64,000 bases of DNA from Symsagittifera roscoffensis (lineage: Eukaryota > Xenacoelomorpha > Acoela > Convolutidae), in NCBI RefSeq assembly GCF_963678635.1, contig NC_087067.1:2294001-2358000 (forward strand), given 5' to 3'. The translations under genes were made by a program, and so were the position numbers. A model generated the notes under the pieces. That model was not told the DNA's origin and did no database searches. It saw only the letters and a program-made list of their open reading frames with translations. Positions 22,150 to 33,900 of this stretch are shown one piece after another. Numbering within the stretch: the stretch's first letter is position 1; every line of letters begins with the position of its first letter.

Positions 22150-22329
22150 CTTAAACGGACATTCTTGATTACCGAGATATTTTCCGTTCGAACAGTAGAT
22201 TTTCAGAGCAAGTTTATCTGTTATTAAAACAACTAGTTTTTTCAGCTTTGATAAATTGCAATTCCGTAAACTTTTAAGTAACTCATTTCAATTAAAATTG
22301 AGCTTCGTGCAATTGAGAAAGGAGAATTA

Positions 22330-22705
22330 ATGCCTTTCTTTTCACGACCTTCTCAAACCGTTGCACCAGGGTTACCTTATATTTCAGAAACAGTAATTCA
22401 AATTCATTTCATTGACTTTTTCCACAAAAAATGGATGTACGGACTTCATTGTCATATTTTAAAGGAGTACCACGACAGAGGTCGTGAATTGGGAGCATTG
22501 GCCGGGACAGTGGTTCGTACCACTTCCCCAATTTTGAAAAAAAATACTTTGTTCCCGCTGCTTAAAGAATTGGTAGAGCTTCATTTGAAGCGGTAGCATC
22601 CGACGTGGGGAATGTCATATCAGGAAAAACTAACATAAAGAGGCGGTAAAAAGGACAGCGAGGGATACTATTAGGAAACAAATAGGAGGTGGAAAATGAT
22701 TAAAA
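22330..22705 (+). pseudogene. Small virion-like ORF, copy 4
   Basis: Starts at 22330 as in the other copies, reaches LKELVELHLKR and stops at 22594. It keeps the GCGG that copies 1 and 3 lost. Basic tail in a shifted frame. Confidence 0.55.
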
Positions 22706-23705
22706 ACGAAAAAACGAAAACCAGTTAAAATTTGGTAAATGTTGAAAACAGTCGGACGGATTTTTTCAGAAACACTAAAGATTAAAATGTCATCTTTCCA
22801 TAAAAGTTCATCTCTTTCCTACTAGGAAATCTTTGACAAAATTTTGCTTTAAAGAACATGTTCAATGGGCCAAAACTCAATAATTTTTTCCTATCAATTT
22901 ACTGATTGAAGCTAGAATCGATTTCCAGCTGGAAACAGATGGAATTTTATTCCCGAATCTGCAAGAAATTGCTCTAATTCTCAAGTTTTCCGTCGTTAAG
23001 GGGAATCGGAAGATAGAAAATGCCGATGATGTCTACTCAATTAACAATTTTTTACACTCGCTTTTTTCAAATATTGAAGTCTATTTGAATAGTGAGCAAT
23101 TGCATACCCCAAACGGTCTCTATCCCCAGAAAGCATTCCTATCAAACGATTTCTCAGGCACAAAAGGAAAAAAAGACGCCTTAACTATTGAGCAAGGTTA
23201 CCTATATGAAGCAAATCCTAATGATAAAACTACGGAAGTTTTTATTGATCGAAAAACGGAAATTTGGAGACGAAATAGAAGTGTATGGTCCACTTGCAGT
23301 TGATTTTTTCACCGTTGGTAAATTACTTCGTCCAAATGTTAATGTTCGAATAAGACTCTTTCGATCACGACCTCAATTGTATCTGTTAGTACTGAAGAAA
23401 TATAAGTGAAAAATACAGCCGCATCTCTTTTTAGCAGACAGGTAGCTATCGATGAACACAACCCCCTGGAAGTCAAGACCAATATGCGAAAACCGCCAGC
23501 TGCTTACAACTGCATAGATTCTGTACCAAAAACATATATTATTTCCAAAGAGCGAAAACCAGTTTTCAAGGAAAAATTTTCAAAAATGGGCCAATTCGAT
23601 CCCTGGCATTAGCAATGCAAATTATTGAATCTTTTACTGGACAGAAGAAAGAACCATTTTAATTACCAGAAATTTGGTCTTCGAGAGGTTAAATTTGTTC
23701 GCGAA
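22706..23705 (+). pseudogene. Major capsid protein, copy 4, C-terminally deleted
   Basis: Reads through the position where copies 1 and 2 have stops. It shares the frameshift after KTEIW and the KKYK stop. It continues past the cassette end (SKERKPVFKEKFSK, FNYQKFGLREVKFV) and is cut at about 23705 by the deletion that fuses it to downstream sequence. Confidence 0.8.
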
Positions 23706-25079
23706 AACAGAATTTTCTCGAACACTTCTAAGAAGTAAGCAATTTTTCTGAAGAAAAAGAGCTCTACTTTTACTGCGAAGCAGTGGAAGCCGGGATTTTC
23801 GCGTAGAATAAAAGTAAATAAAAAAAAAATTTGAAAAAGTCTCGCAAGGGTCTTTATACAATATGAGTATTTAATTATGAAATAATAGTGAAATAACAGT
23901 TTCTTTTCAGCTCACGAAACAGTTTTTGATTTATTATTTGTTTTTCTTCTGAAGACCAGGCAATGATTCGATTACAGAACGGTAGATGGAATTCAAGTCA
24001 TTGATAGGAAAAAAAATTCCCTGAATCCATCAGTAGGAAAAAAAGTTTCAACCTTAAATGACAACAAATGAAAAGTTAATTGAAGGTAATCTTATGGGAT
24101 GAAAACACTGGATTCACTGAAAAGTTGAGAGATGGACGACAAAGCAAGACGGTTTTAAGTTTGAGTTACATATGCGAGGTTGGAGGCAGAATTGATTGAT
24201 CAAGTTAGCTGTATAAGGTAGCAAAGAAATTGTCAGTAAGATAATGAAATAAGACTCCAATGGAAAACTTTAATCAACAAAATTAAATGAAAGACCAATA
24301 GGGTTTTCACTTTATAGGAAAGCAGCTTCTGGGAAACTTGAGATAGTACAACCTCAAGGAATAATCTTTTGGAGAAATGATTTGGAAAAAATCTGATTAT
24401 AAATTGCTCGAAATGAAAGATTGATTTATTTCTTCTAACTTTTGGAGTGGTTTGTGAGGTTTTTCAATCTTTTTATCGAAGCAGATTTGGAAACTTGAAA
24501 ACTGAAAAACTCAAGTGATTCGTTTTAGAAAATTTTAGAATGCAACTTTCACTTAAGAATTGCTAGGAGAAGATTCGATGCGGAACGTTGAGGAAAAAAT
24601 TTATTGGGTTTTTGATTGATCAAATGTTAAGTTTTGAATGATAGTTAAATCAAAAAGAGTAGCCAAAGAAGCTCAATGGGAATATAATCGAAATAGATCG
24701 AGTTCAAGCAAAACAAGTGATTGTGAGAGATTCACGTTTTTTGTCTTGAGTTGTGAGACAGAAATAGTTAGGAACTGCTAAAAAAGCAACAATGAGAGAT
24801 AATAAAACTGAAGCTTAGATTTGATGTGTATCGATCAAGAAAAACTACCATTGGTTCATTCAATTGAGTTTATTTCATTGCCTTAATATAAGTTTAGGAA
24901 AACCATGAAGCTGAAAATTTTAAATTTCAACAGATTAAAGAAAGATGTTTAATCAAGGATAATTCATTTCAGGGGTTAAGGGATTTATTTTAGATTGAAA
25001 CCATTAACCCGGAAAATTAGGTAAAGTGAGTTCCCAAATCAATTACGATAAATTTCTTTAAGTGAAAAAAAATAATCTG

Positions 25080-25323
25080 ATGAGAGTTTGTATCCCTCAG
25101 TGATGTCATAAAGTTATCTATTTAATTAACAATTGAACGAACTGTCCCCTTATCCTTTTAATTAACAATTAAACGAACTGTCCCCATTGAGTCCGCCCAT
25201 AAATTAACTCATGTGAAAAAATTAGTCCGATAAGATATTTAATACGCCCCGAGAAAAAAATTAGGCGCATTGAGTAACATATTCACGTGACGTTGACAGG
25301 TTGACCTCTTTCCGAAAATAGGC
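25080..25323 (-). repeat. Right terminal inverted repeat of the Polinton
   Basis: Its reverse complement aligns with the left end through GCCTATTTTCGG, TCACGTGAATATGTT, TTTTTCTCGGGG, TAATTGTTAATTAA and TTTATGACATCAC. It contains a short tandem duplication of an ACGAACTGTCCCC-containing segment at about 25122-25185 that is not in the left copy. Confidence 0.85.
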
Positions 25324-25400
25324 ATGACTTCTTGCTGCTCTATACTACTTACAGTCATTTTTGCTGCATATTGTTTATCGAATGTTAATTATTAGTTTTC

Positions 25401-25875
25401 AAGAGTAATGGACGTAGTTAGTACTCTTACATAGGTCGTGCTGTTTTTTTTTGTTTTTTTTTTCAGGAAAAAGTCTTAAAATTTGCTCACGCTCAGTTTT
25501 CATTTTTCGCGGTTTGACTTGCGATTTCTTTTTTAGTTCAGTGCTTTTCCACTGGTAAAAGGAAGGCAAACTCCAGTCTCGAACAGTAAAAGTGTAAATG
25601 TCACGAAAATTTGATTGAATTCTAATTGTGAAACTGGAAATGAATTATCATATTTCCAGCGAAATAAAAGTTTTGCCTATGGATCAAGTTTTCTCAATTT
25701 GGGTCAATTTCAACAAAAAAGTATCAATCATATATGTTATACAAATTCAAAGAGCCTTAAGGTCATATTTTTTTCTCCGAAATTCAAAAGTTGAAGGTTT
25801 TTGAAAAAGCAAGTCAGTTTTTTTTAGTTTCCTTGCGTTCATCACTCTTTTCCAACTGTCAGTTGGCTATTTTCT
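25401..25875 (+). repeat. Dispersed MITE-like family M1, full-length copy
   Basis: Starts AAGAGTAATGGACGTAGT and ends TTGCGTTCATCACTCTTTTC, the ends being inverted repeats of each other. The internal landmarks TCACGAAAA, CCCATATG-free AAGGCAAACTCCA and GTTTTGCCTAT are shared with the other copies. Confidence 0.8.
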
Positions 25876-26464
25876 TGCGTTTTACAGTTCCCCTTCATAA
25901 CTTTTTTTCATTGCCGTTTCTACTCTAATTTTTAACTCGCCTAGTGCAAATTCGCTTGTGTTCTAATTACGATATGTGGCTAGATGGCGTTACCCAAATA
26001 TAGACTATTTTTTTAGATTGATTTAATACCCTTGCGATTTTTTCATTTCTAGATAAAATTGACACGTTTACACTCATTTTTTTTTTAAAATGGTTCAATG
26101 ACACGCTATTCTCGTATTTTTTTAAATCAATAGTAGTTTAAATGCGTTGTTTTATTGAGTTTGTTAAAAAAAAATTCTGTAAACTTAATTTTATCTGATC
26201 GGAGTTTCATTTTTTAGGAATTAAAGTCGGCGCTTATTTTAGGATTTAGAATTTTTCAAAATTACTCGATAGTTCTCAGCCAGTGTCTCTTTCTTAGTTG
26301 TTTTGGTTCTTGCAAAACGAAATGAAATAGTTCGGTATTTGTATAACTTTGTTTTATCTGAACAAAATCAGAACAAGTTTTTTTTTCAGTGTGTTATTTA
26401 TAATTGGGTTCATCGCGTGTCTTTTGCATTGCAGACAGGTTTAAAATATCAGTTGGAGTTAAAC
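25876..26464. other. Intergenic or intronic AT-rich sequence
   Basis: Host sequence between the Polinton flank and CEP131 exons. No open exon-like segment seen. Confidence 0.4.
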
Positions 26465-27090
26465 TGATTTTTCAGCTTGTTTACACTTGTGAAGCATGTG
26501 TATTAGTACGAACCGTCTTTTTTTTCTTATCTAAGTCGCAAATAAAATTGCTACTTTTGGTGGCAGTTTTCAATAGATAGGCTGCAGTAGCACGCTAATG
26601 TCATATGTGCTTTAACATTTGATTAGTAAAAAGTCAACCCATTTGATGCGTTTGTAATTCATCAAATGAACCGAAAAAAGTTAATTGTTTCAAACAGCAG
26701 TACAAGATAAAAAGCTTAATTTCAGAATTTTTCCAACTCATTTTATCTCACATTTTTTTTGAAATACATTATTTATACTTATGCTTTCCATTTTTGACAT
26801 GCAAAATTGTGTATTTCTGTATTTAGTGACCATTTTGCGGTATCGAATTGTCATTTTATTAGCATATGTAGCTTGGTTATTAGTAGCTAGTTTTTGGGGA
26901 ATCAAAGCATCCGTGGCTGAGTGGTTAGTGCGTGAGACCTAAATTTGCTAGGTTGGAGATTCAAATCCGAGACGTGGCCGAGTTTTTGCTAATTCGAGGC
27001 TTATTTCTACTTTTTCCTGTTTCACTTAATAGCTCTTTTTTGGTCGTGTTCTTGCAAATTTTTGCGAAGCGCAGCTTCACCTGTGTTAGT
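26465..27090 (+). repeat. Repeat family T: TIR element with internal tRNA-like module
   Basis: A tRNA-like Pol III A box (TGGCTGAGTGGTTAGTG) at about 26914 and a weak B box (GATTCAAATCCGAGA) sit inside a longer repeat that begins TTTACACTTGTGAAGC and ends GCGCAGCTTCACCTGTGTTA, which is roughly the inverted start. Other copies: 30655-31030, 53365-53712 and partial 46085-46210 and 35755-35885. Confidence 0.65.
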
Positions 27091-27484
27091 ATTCAAAAAT
27101 GTTTTGCAACAGTTTTCCAATCTGTTTTTTAAAACTATTTTTTTTACAACATTTTTTCCCACTTTTTTTTGTTTTTTTTTCTCTGTTCTGTTACACTTTT
27201 CTAAGTATCTTTTGGCTATGTTTATGTTTGGTCAGGTTATTTACCACATAGACTGGTCATGTCTGATGCTTTCCAGTTTTTTCTCGGAGTTTGTAATGCA
27301 ATTAGAATCCAGAATCATTGCGCTTTTTTATCGTTAATTCTTCAACTATCTGATTTAGCATGAAAGCTTAACCTGAATCCAAAAGTTTCTCTAAACTTGC
27401 GAAAAGGTGGCCTGGTTGATTAAATGTTCATAATTAATTTGTTTGGTTTTTGACTAACAATTTAAAGTCTATGTAATTTGATAG

Positions 27485-27970
27485 GTAATCTCAGAAAATC
27501 CAAAATCGGAAAGCCCACTTCGAATAATGAGGCGAAGCCTGACCGGGAATGTGGGCTAGTTGTGAAAGATTTGGAACAAAATCCAGAAAACGTAGCTCTC
27601 CAAAATTCAAATACGGAGCCGGCAGCTGCGTCTAATGCAATCGAAGATGCAGAGAACGGATTGGAATCCTCGCGAAACACGACAATTGAGGATCTCTTTG
27701 ATACTTTAAAACAATTAGAACAGCCTGATGATTTCCCTGAAACAAATTTGAAAACCAAGAAATTCTTAGTCGAGAATTCCTCTGCTGACATGAATTTTAC
27801 GAGTAGCGATAGCTCGATGCAATCGTCCAGCTCAAAGCAAGATGGAAGCAGTGCGAAAAAACCAATTGAGAATAAAAGACTGAACGAAATTTTGGAGTTT
27901 TTAGACCAGGCGGACAAAGAAGAGGAGGCAATTTTGTCGGGAAGAGCAGTTAAGACGAATGAAAACAAAA
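27485..27970 (+). CDS. CEP131: CEP131 first visible exon
   Basis: Open frame with EDLFDTLKQLEQPDDF and IENKRLNEILEFLDQADKEE, acidic and Ser-rich. The acceptor is either TAG before 27485 or CAG before 27495. The donor is A|GTAAGT at 27971, phase 1. Confidence 0.75.
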
Positions 27971-30900
27971 GTAAGTCTTTCAAAACAATTGATCTTGGTT
28001 TGATATTGACTCAGTTATCATAACTTTAAGCTAAACTATTCTAATAAGTCAGTACTTCACTTGCAGTCGGAAGTTATTGCACAAAGTCAAATGTATCTTT
28101 AGTGCCAATAGAGTATTGTCACTTTTATAGCAACACGAAATAAGATCATTTGTAGTTCCCAATGGAAAAGATAATGCGAGTAAAAATTAAATCTTGTATG
28201 GCGATAATGATTGATGTGATGAATAGACAGCATGGAAACTACTGCGTGTTTTAGATGAAAGTGGAGGAGGCGATATGGATAATACAGAGCTGGACTTACC
28301 GCCTCCAGTTTTGGTTCCAAGTGCGGAGGACCTGGTGAAGATGGAGGAGGCAAACAAAGCTGCGGCAGAAGTCACTGACTCACTTCTTCAGCACAAGTTG
28401 GAGCTGGCTCAGAAGAGCAGGACTGTCGACATGTTGACCAAGGCGCTCAATCAGCAGAGGGAGTTGACGATGAGACATGCTAAAGAACAGGTGAATAACT
28501 GACACGGGCAAATGGTGGAACTGTAGATTGATACTTCAAAAAATTGAACGAACGTTAGCTTCCTTTGGTTAAGTATTCGTTCTTAACTTTCTTAGTCCAG
28601 GTCGCTAAAGTTCCACTTTTTATGATTGAATATAGATGAACGACGTGAATTTTCATTAATTTAAGTCGTGTGGTTTATTATAGGAAAAGGTATTTAACTT
28701 TGTGATAGCAAGTCGTTTATAATCAGGAAGTAGACTTTTTCGTGGCAGAAACTTAGTTTACATTTCAAGATCATATTTTTTGATTTACTGCTGATTGGTA
28801 CCTTAACTATGAGGGAGAGAACGGATGGTTTGATTGTAACAGCGATTTATCAATAGATGTTGGTTATGTTTTTAAGTGCCAATTAAGGTAGTGAAAGTAG
28901 TTCCCAATGGTGATGATTTTATTCTAATTTTTTTTTGTTAAAAGAAGGGCGAATTTCACTTTCGAACAGCCAAAGTGTAAAGCTCTCAAAAAACGTGAAT
29001 GACTTCTCGTTTCAAAAGTATACTTTATTTTTTTTCTGATTTCACGCTGGCTATGTTTTCATTGTTCAAGCTTTTACCCTGAAAATTATTTTAAACATAC
29101 AGCAACTGGCGGTTCTTTCTCTGTTTCCTCCACCGAAAGCGTGGGAACGGTGGAAAGGCGTGGGAACGGTGGAAAGTTTTCAGGCGTGGGAACGGTGGAA
29201 AATTCCTGCTGGCTATCTTTGAAGGCTAGAACACTCAACAATTCTGAAAACAATATCAGTGAAAATTTAAAAAGAATATTTTCCCGTTTTTCACGATTCG
29301 TTTTTGCAGTATTGCTTATTGATGTCATTTTTCGATTTGGCATCTGGCAGAGATTATCGTCGTTGTTGGTTTAACAGATTTACCTGTTTTTCTGAAGTTT
29401 TAAGGTAATTGATATATTTTTAGAAAACTTCTCGTATTTGTTTATTCTAAACAATGATTTTGTTGCCGTTCGTAAGCTCAAAACGAATCATCTTTCTAGT
29501 GATGATTTTTTATTCGAAAAATTTCTATGGCGGCTTTATGTCTGAATCTGCACTTTTTTATCATGGTCTTATAGGTTGTATTAACAATTTCTCTGCATGT
29601 ATCGCAATTGTTGTGAAGCTCAGCCTCTGTATGCTGTTTGTTTGTAGGAATGTTTTGGTGGTCATATGCTAGAATTTTTTAACTTTTAAAAGTTTATTTG
29701 CTAAGTTGATGGAAAATAAAAATTAAGCTGTCCAATAAAAATGCATTTGGCACAAAAAATTATTTTGATTTTAATTTTGAAATTGATTTTAAATCCGAGC
29801 GAAGTAAAAATACCTTTTGATCTAGTTTTATTGGGATAGTGCATTCAAAAAACGTTAAATTATAAAAGATTCTTGAAGTTCGAAAGTAATAATTTTTATG
29901 ATTTGTCCTGCTGTGGTAATAAAAGTCAACCTATGGATCCCGTGAGGTAATTTTGAATCGCAATTCTTGTGGCAAAATTTGTTTTTGTAATTCCTTTCAA
30001 AAATTGCAAAAAAAAAGTTTCAAATTAATGCGTTCTAGGACCGAGAAACGAAGCGACGAATAAACGAGCTGAAGCAAAGCCTTGAGACGAAAATCACGAG
30101 GCAGACTGGCTTCATAGACCAGCTGATAGAATCGAACACGAAGCTATCGGAAAAGTGCCAGTCGCTCACCAATGAAGTGAAGGAGAATGCACTCAAGTAC
30201 GAGCGCAAAATGCGGCAGGTACGTTTGTTAAATAATCTAATCTATTGAACGAAAAGTCTGAAGCATGTTTAATTTATGTTTCATTAATGCTTTTCATTGC
30301 AGACAGTGTTCTGACTAGAGTTATGTTTGCAAAAACCTTTAAAATATATAATTCCATTTTCTTTGTTTTCACTTGCAAGGGCAAGTGACTTGTAATTGGT
30401 AACTAGACTATTTTGACCGTAAACAACTTTCGTACAAAATTGTAAAAAATTGAATTAGCTTTATTATAGAACTTCAATACCTTCGGTGTCCCTTTTCACA
30501 TGATTTAGTGGTAATGCGCGTGCCTTGGGATCCCTTGGCAAGGGGTTAGAATCCCGGTCAGACCTTTTTGTTTTCGATAAGAATTAATTTGATGGTTTTT
30601 TGAGTGAAATTTTATATTGTCGGACAATTGTTAGTCTGTCTAATTTTTTCGGCTTATTTTTACACTAGTGATCAGCGTAATTTTTTATTAGGAACCGTCT
30701 TTTTTTCTAACCTAACTCGCAAATAAAAGTGTTCATTAAAAATGTTCTTTTATTTGGAAATTTCAATGTAGCATTGGAAATTGCATAGCATCTGTTCTTT
30801 GCTTATTTTGGGGCTAGTTCTTGTTAGCTATTAAGCTCCTGTGGCTGAGTGGTTAGTGCGTGAGACTCATAAGCTATAGGTCGCAGTTTCAAATTTGAGA

Positions 30901-33900
30901 CGTAGCCGAATTTTACTAATTCGAGGCTTATGTCTAAATTCGAGGTTTATTTATTGCACTCAATAGAGCTGCTTTTTATCGTGTTCTCGCTACTGTTTGC
31001 GAAGCAAAACTTTGTCTCTGTGTAGAAAGTATGGATTTCTGCAATTGTTATAAAATCAGAGCTTATACTTTTTTGCGGCTTAACTTCTAGTTAAGAGTCG
31101 ATGAACGTAGTGAAGACTTGTATACAAACAAAAGTGTAAAGGTCACGAAAAACGTGATTAACTTCTGGTTTCAAAAGTGGATTTTCAGATGGTAAAGGCT
31201 TAATGTGTTGATCAATGTTTCTCAACTTGTATTATGTTTATCAAAAAATAGACAATCATAAATTGTTATTGGACTTCGAAAAGCTTTGAGGCTATATATT
31301 TTTGTTACTTTGAAATCGAAAAGTTTTCTTTTCAAAAATATGTGTTTTTTTTTCTGTTTCGTTGCGTTCATCGACTGTTTTCCAATGGTCTGTTGGCAAT
31401 GTTTTAACATAATCACTTGAATCAGTTGGCATGCTTGTTCGGATCAAATTTCTGGCCAACATTTTTGTTTGCGCTTTTTCGCAGTTTCAATGGCTGTTCT
31501 ACTCGATTTTTTTGAAGTTTTTAGACCAACTGTCATTTTTCCCTGATTATGCATGTTTTTTTTTTCGTTTTACGGTAATCTCGGGTTATATGATTTCAGT
31601 TGATTTTTTTATATTTGTATAGTCACCTCATAATTTGTCATCTGGAAGGAATTGGGTTGGTTGGGTGGTTGTCTGTTTGTTGGTTGGTTTGTTGAAAAAC
31701 TTCTAGAGGGAGGGTGTTGCGTATTCAATTTTGCAAATTATGTTTTTTAAAGCTTTTTTCCTCAAATTGAACCGCTTTCGAGATAAATATTTAAAAATAA
31801 GTCGATTTAAAAAAAATCAATAACTTTTAAAGTATGATTTTTGATTTTAACGAGTAATTAACGTAGTGCTTTTTTTTCAGGAATAAGTCTTAAAATGCTC
31901 TAATAACTACAGATGTGCCTTCATGCATATTAATTCGCTTAGATATTTATGCAATTTTTGAGTTCAATTGAAATTCATCTGTTGAAAGTTAAGTAAAAAG
32001 CTTTCTCCTAATACGAACGTGGAAATGGCACAAAAAAGTCACGATTTCTAGTTTCGAAAGTGGAATTTAATTTTTAGATTGTCAGCAGAATACTAACTTT
32101 ACCTATTGATGCATTTTTCTCAAGTTGGGGCAATTTTATCAAAAAAGCACCAATCATAAATTATTCTAGAAATTCAAAGATCTTAAAGGTCATCTTTTTT
32201 TCTTTGAAATTCGAAAGTTTAGAATTTTCAACTGAGTCAATGTTTTTTTGTTGTTTACTTGCGTTCATTACTCTTTTCCAACTGTCAGTTGGCTATGCTT
32301 TTTCGACTAGCTGCCTTGCCGTTTTCGAGTTTTCTCGCGTGGGGTGTGCAGTTTCCTTTTGTTACTTTTAATTTTAATAGACTTCAATACTTCCTTCTTA
32401 GTGTTTTTTTTTGTTTTGGCTTGAATGGTTTTGGCTAATTTCATATTGACGTATTCGCCTTTTTTTGTCGTTTGATAGGCAATCGAGATATTGCAATCGA
32501 TGTATTGCAATCAAAGGTATTGCAATCGAGTTCTAGAATTTTTCGAGTTAATCACTTTGTGCACAGGGTGACTGAAGTTGTGGTCATCTCTATCTCTACT
32601 GATGGGTACAGTCAATTTTTGAGCATGTCTGCGTTTTATTTGCCCGTTCTGTTCGTTGTGTTTATGGTAGTTGTAAAATGACCAATTCTTGTTTCAGTAT
32701 ATCAGTTTCTTTGTCTTTTTCATTTTTCGGCTGAAAAAAAATCGTCTTAGCAGCCTCTTTAAGAGGAGCAAAAAAGTCTTAATATTTTTGGCGGGAACTT
32801 GAAAACTGATAAAATTAATTTTTGTCCGGCGCAACGTTTTTCTGCTCAAAAAATTGTCGCTTTTTTGCCGCTTTATTTGTTTAATTTCGATGCTAATTTA
32901 GCATTCATTGGTCTTACTAGGGGCATTTTTCCATGAAAGGAATTTTTGTTCAAGACAAATCGAAGACAAATGTAGGAAACTTTTGTTAAATCAATTGCTT
33001 CGATCTTCTGTAATTTGTTATGCTATGTAGGGGCTTTAACCCAAAAAAGTACGATGCCTCGCTTTTTGCCTCTGATTGTGAAATTTCCAAGTGGTAGATA
33101 ATTCAGTTCCAAGATTTCGGATATTTTTTTGCAAATTTTACCTTTTTGCGAGAAAATATTTTTTGTCAAGTTTTCGTAAAGTTTTTCTTCGATTTGTCTT
33201 TTAATCTGCAAATAATGAACGTCATTCATTTTTCTATCAAAAGTGGCGTGAAGCTCTTTCTAGATCAGTTTGTCTGGTCGCGCTTTGATGATATTGCATG
33301 GCTTTAAAGGGAGATTGAGAAAAGGACAAGAAACAATTGTTAGAGTAAATTGTTAGAGTAAGTGAATGCATAAGGGTGATCGTCAATGATTGTAGTGAAG
33401 ACTTTTATATAGCTCGTGTTATATAGCTTTTTTCAGTTTTTTCATGAAAAGTTCTTAACAGATGTTCACGTTCAAATTTGGTTTCTCGGGGCTTAACTTT
33501 GATTGCGTTAGTTGTATCACAAAAAACTGGCTCGTTGTACTCATTGCCGGGGATAAGATTGAGGAACGTTGAATGTTGCAGGTGAATGAGTCGAATGATG
33601 CGGAGAAGAAGAAGCTGAAGGAGACTCTGATGGCGGCGGAGAAACTGAGACGAGAGAAATGGATGGACGAACAGACTCGCAACCTCAAAGACATCACTGT
33701 AAAAGGTGAGAGTTAAATGGACGCTTTTGTTCTGCAATGAGGGTCTTAACTGTAATTAGGGCAGCGGTGGTTTGGTTAAATGTTAACGTCTCCGCCTATC
33801 AATCGGAAGGTCGTATGTTTGAGGCTCCCCATGAGCCGTGCTCGTTGCTTGAGGATGGGGCAACATTACCCAGCCCAGAAAAATAACCAAAAAAAATTGC

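Larger units (their letters stand above)
21593..24925 (+). repeat. Large late-block duplication, unit B, internally deleted
   Basis: Repeats the integrase tail, minor virion gene, one capsid cassette and the downstream non-coding part. The 18657-20402 segment of unit A is absent: the join lies at about 23705. Only one cassette copy is present, without the 11-nt filler. Confidence 0.88.
1..25323. mobile_element. Polinton/Maverick giant DNA transposon, degenerate
   Basis: The block is bounded by inverted termini: the first bases GCCTATTTTCGG recur as the reverse complement ending at 25323. Inside are the hallmark Polinton genes: protein-primed family-B DNA polymerase, packaging ATPase, retroviral-type integrase, double-jelly-roll major capsid protein, minor virion protein and a piece of adenovirus-type protease. 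Polintons replicate with their own polymerase, integrate with their own integrase and are thought to form virions. About 25 kb is within the usual size range for complete elements. Every gene carries stops, frameshifts or deletions, so this copy looks inactive. Position 1 coincides with the left terminus, so the left flank and left target duplication are not visible; the right flank begins ATGACT. Confidence 0.9.

Noticed and set aside
26908-26990. Functional tRNA gene
   Set aside because: The A box is good, but the B box and acceptor pairing are degenerate and the sequence is part of a dispersed repeat.
26932-27132. 66-residue plus-strand frame beginning near a tRNA-like sequence
   Set aside because: Entirely inside repeat family T; the frame is not kept in other copies.
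28099-28375. Minus-strand frames opposite a CEP131 exon
   Set aside because: Antisense shadow of the coding exon at 28255-28490.
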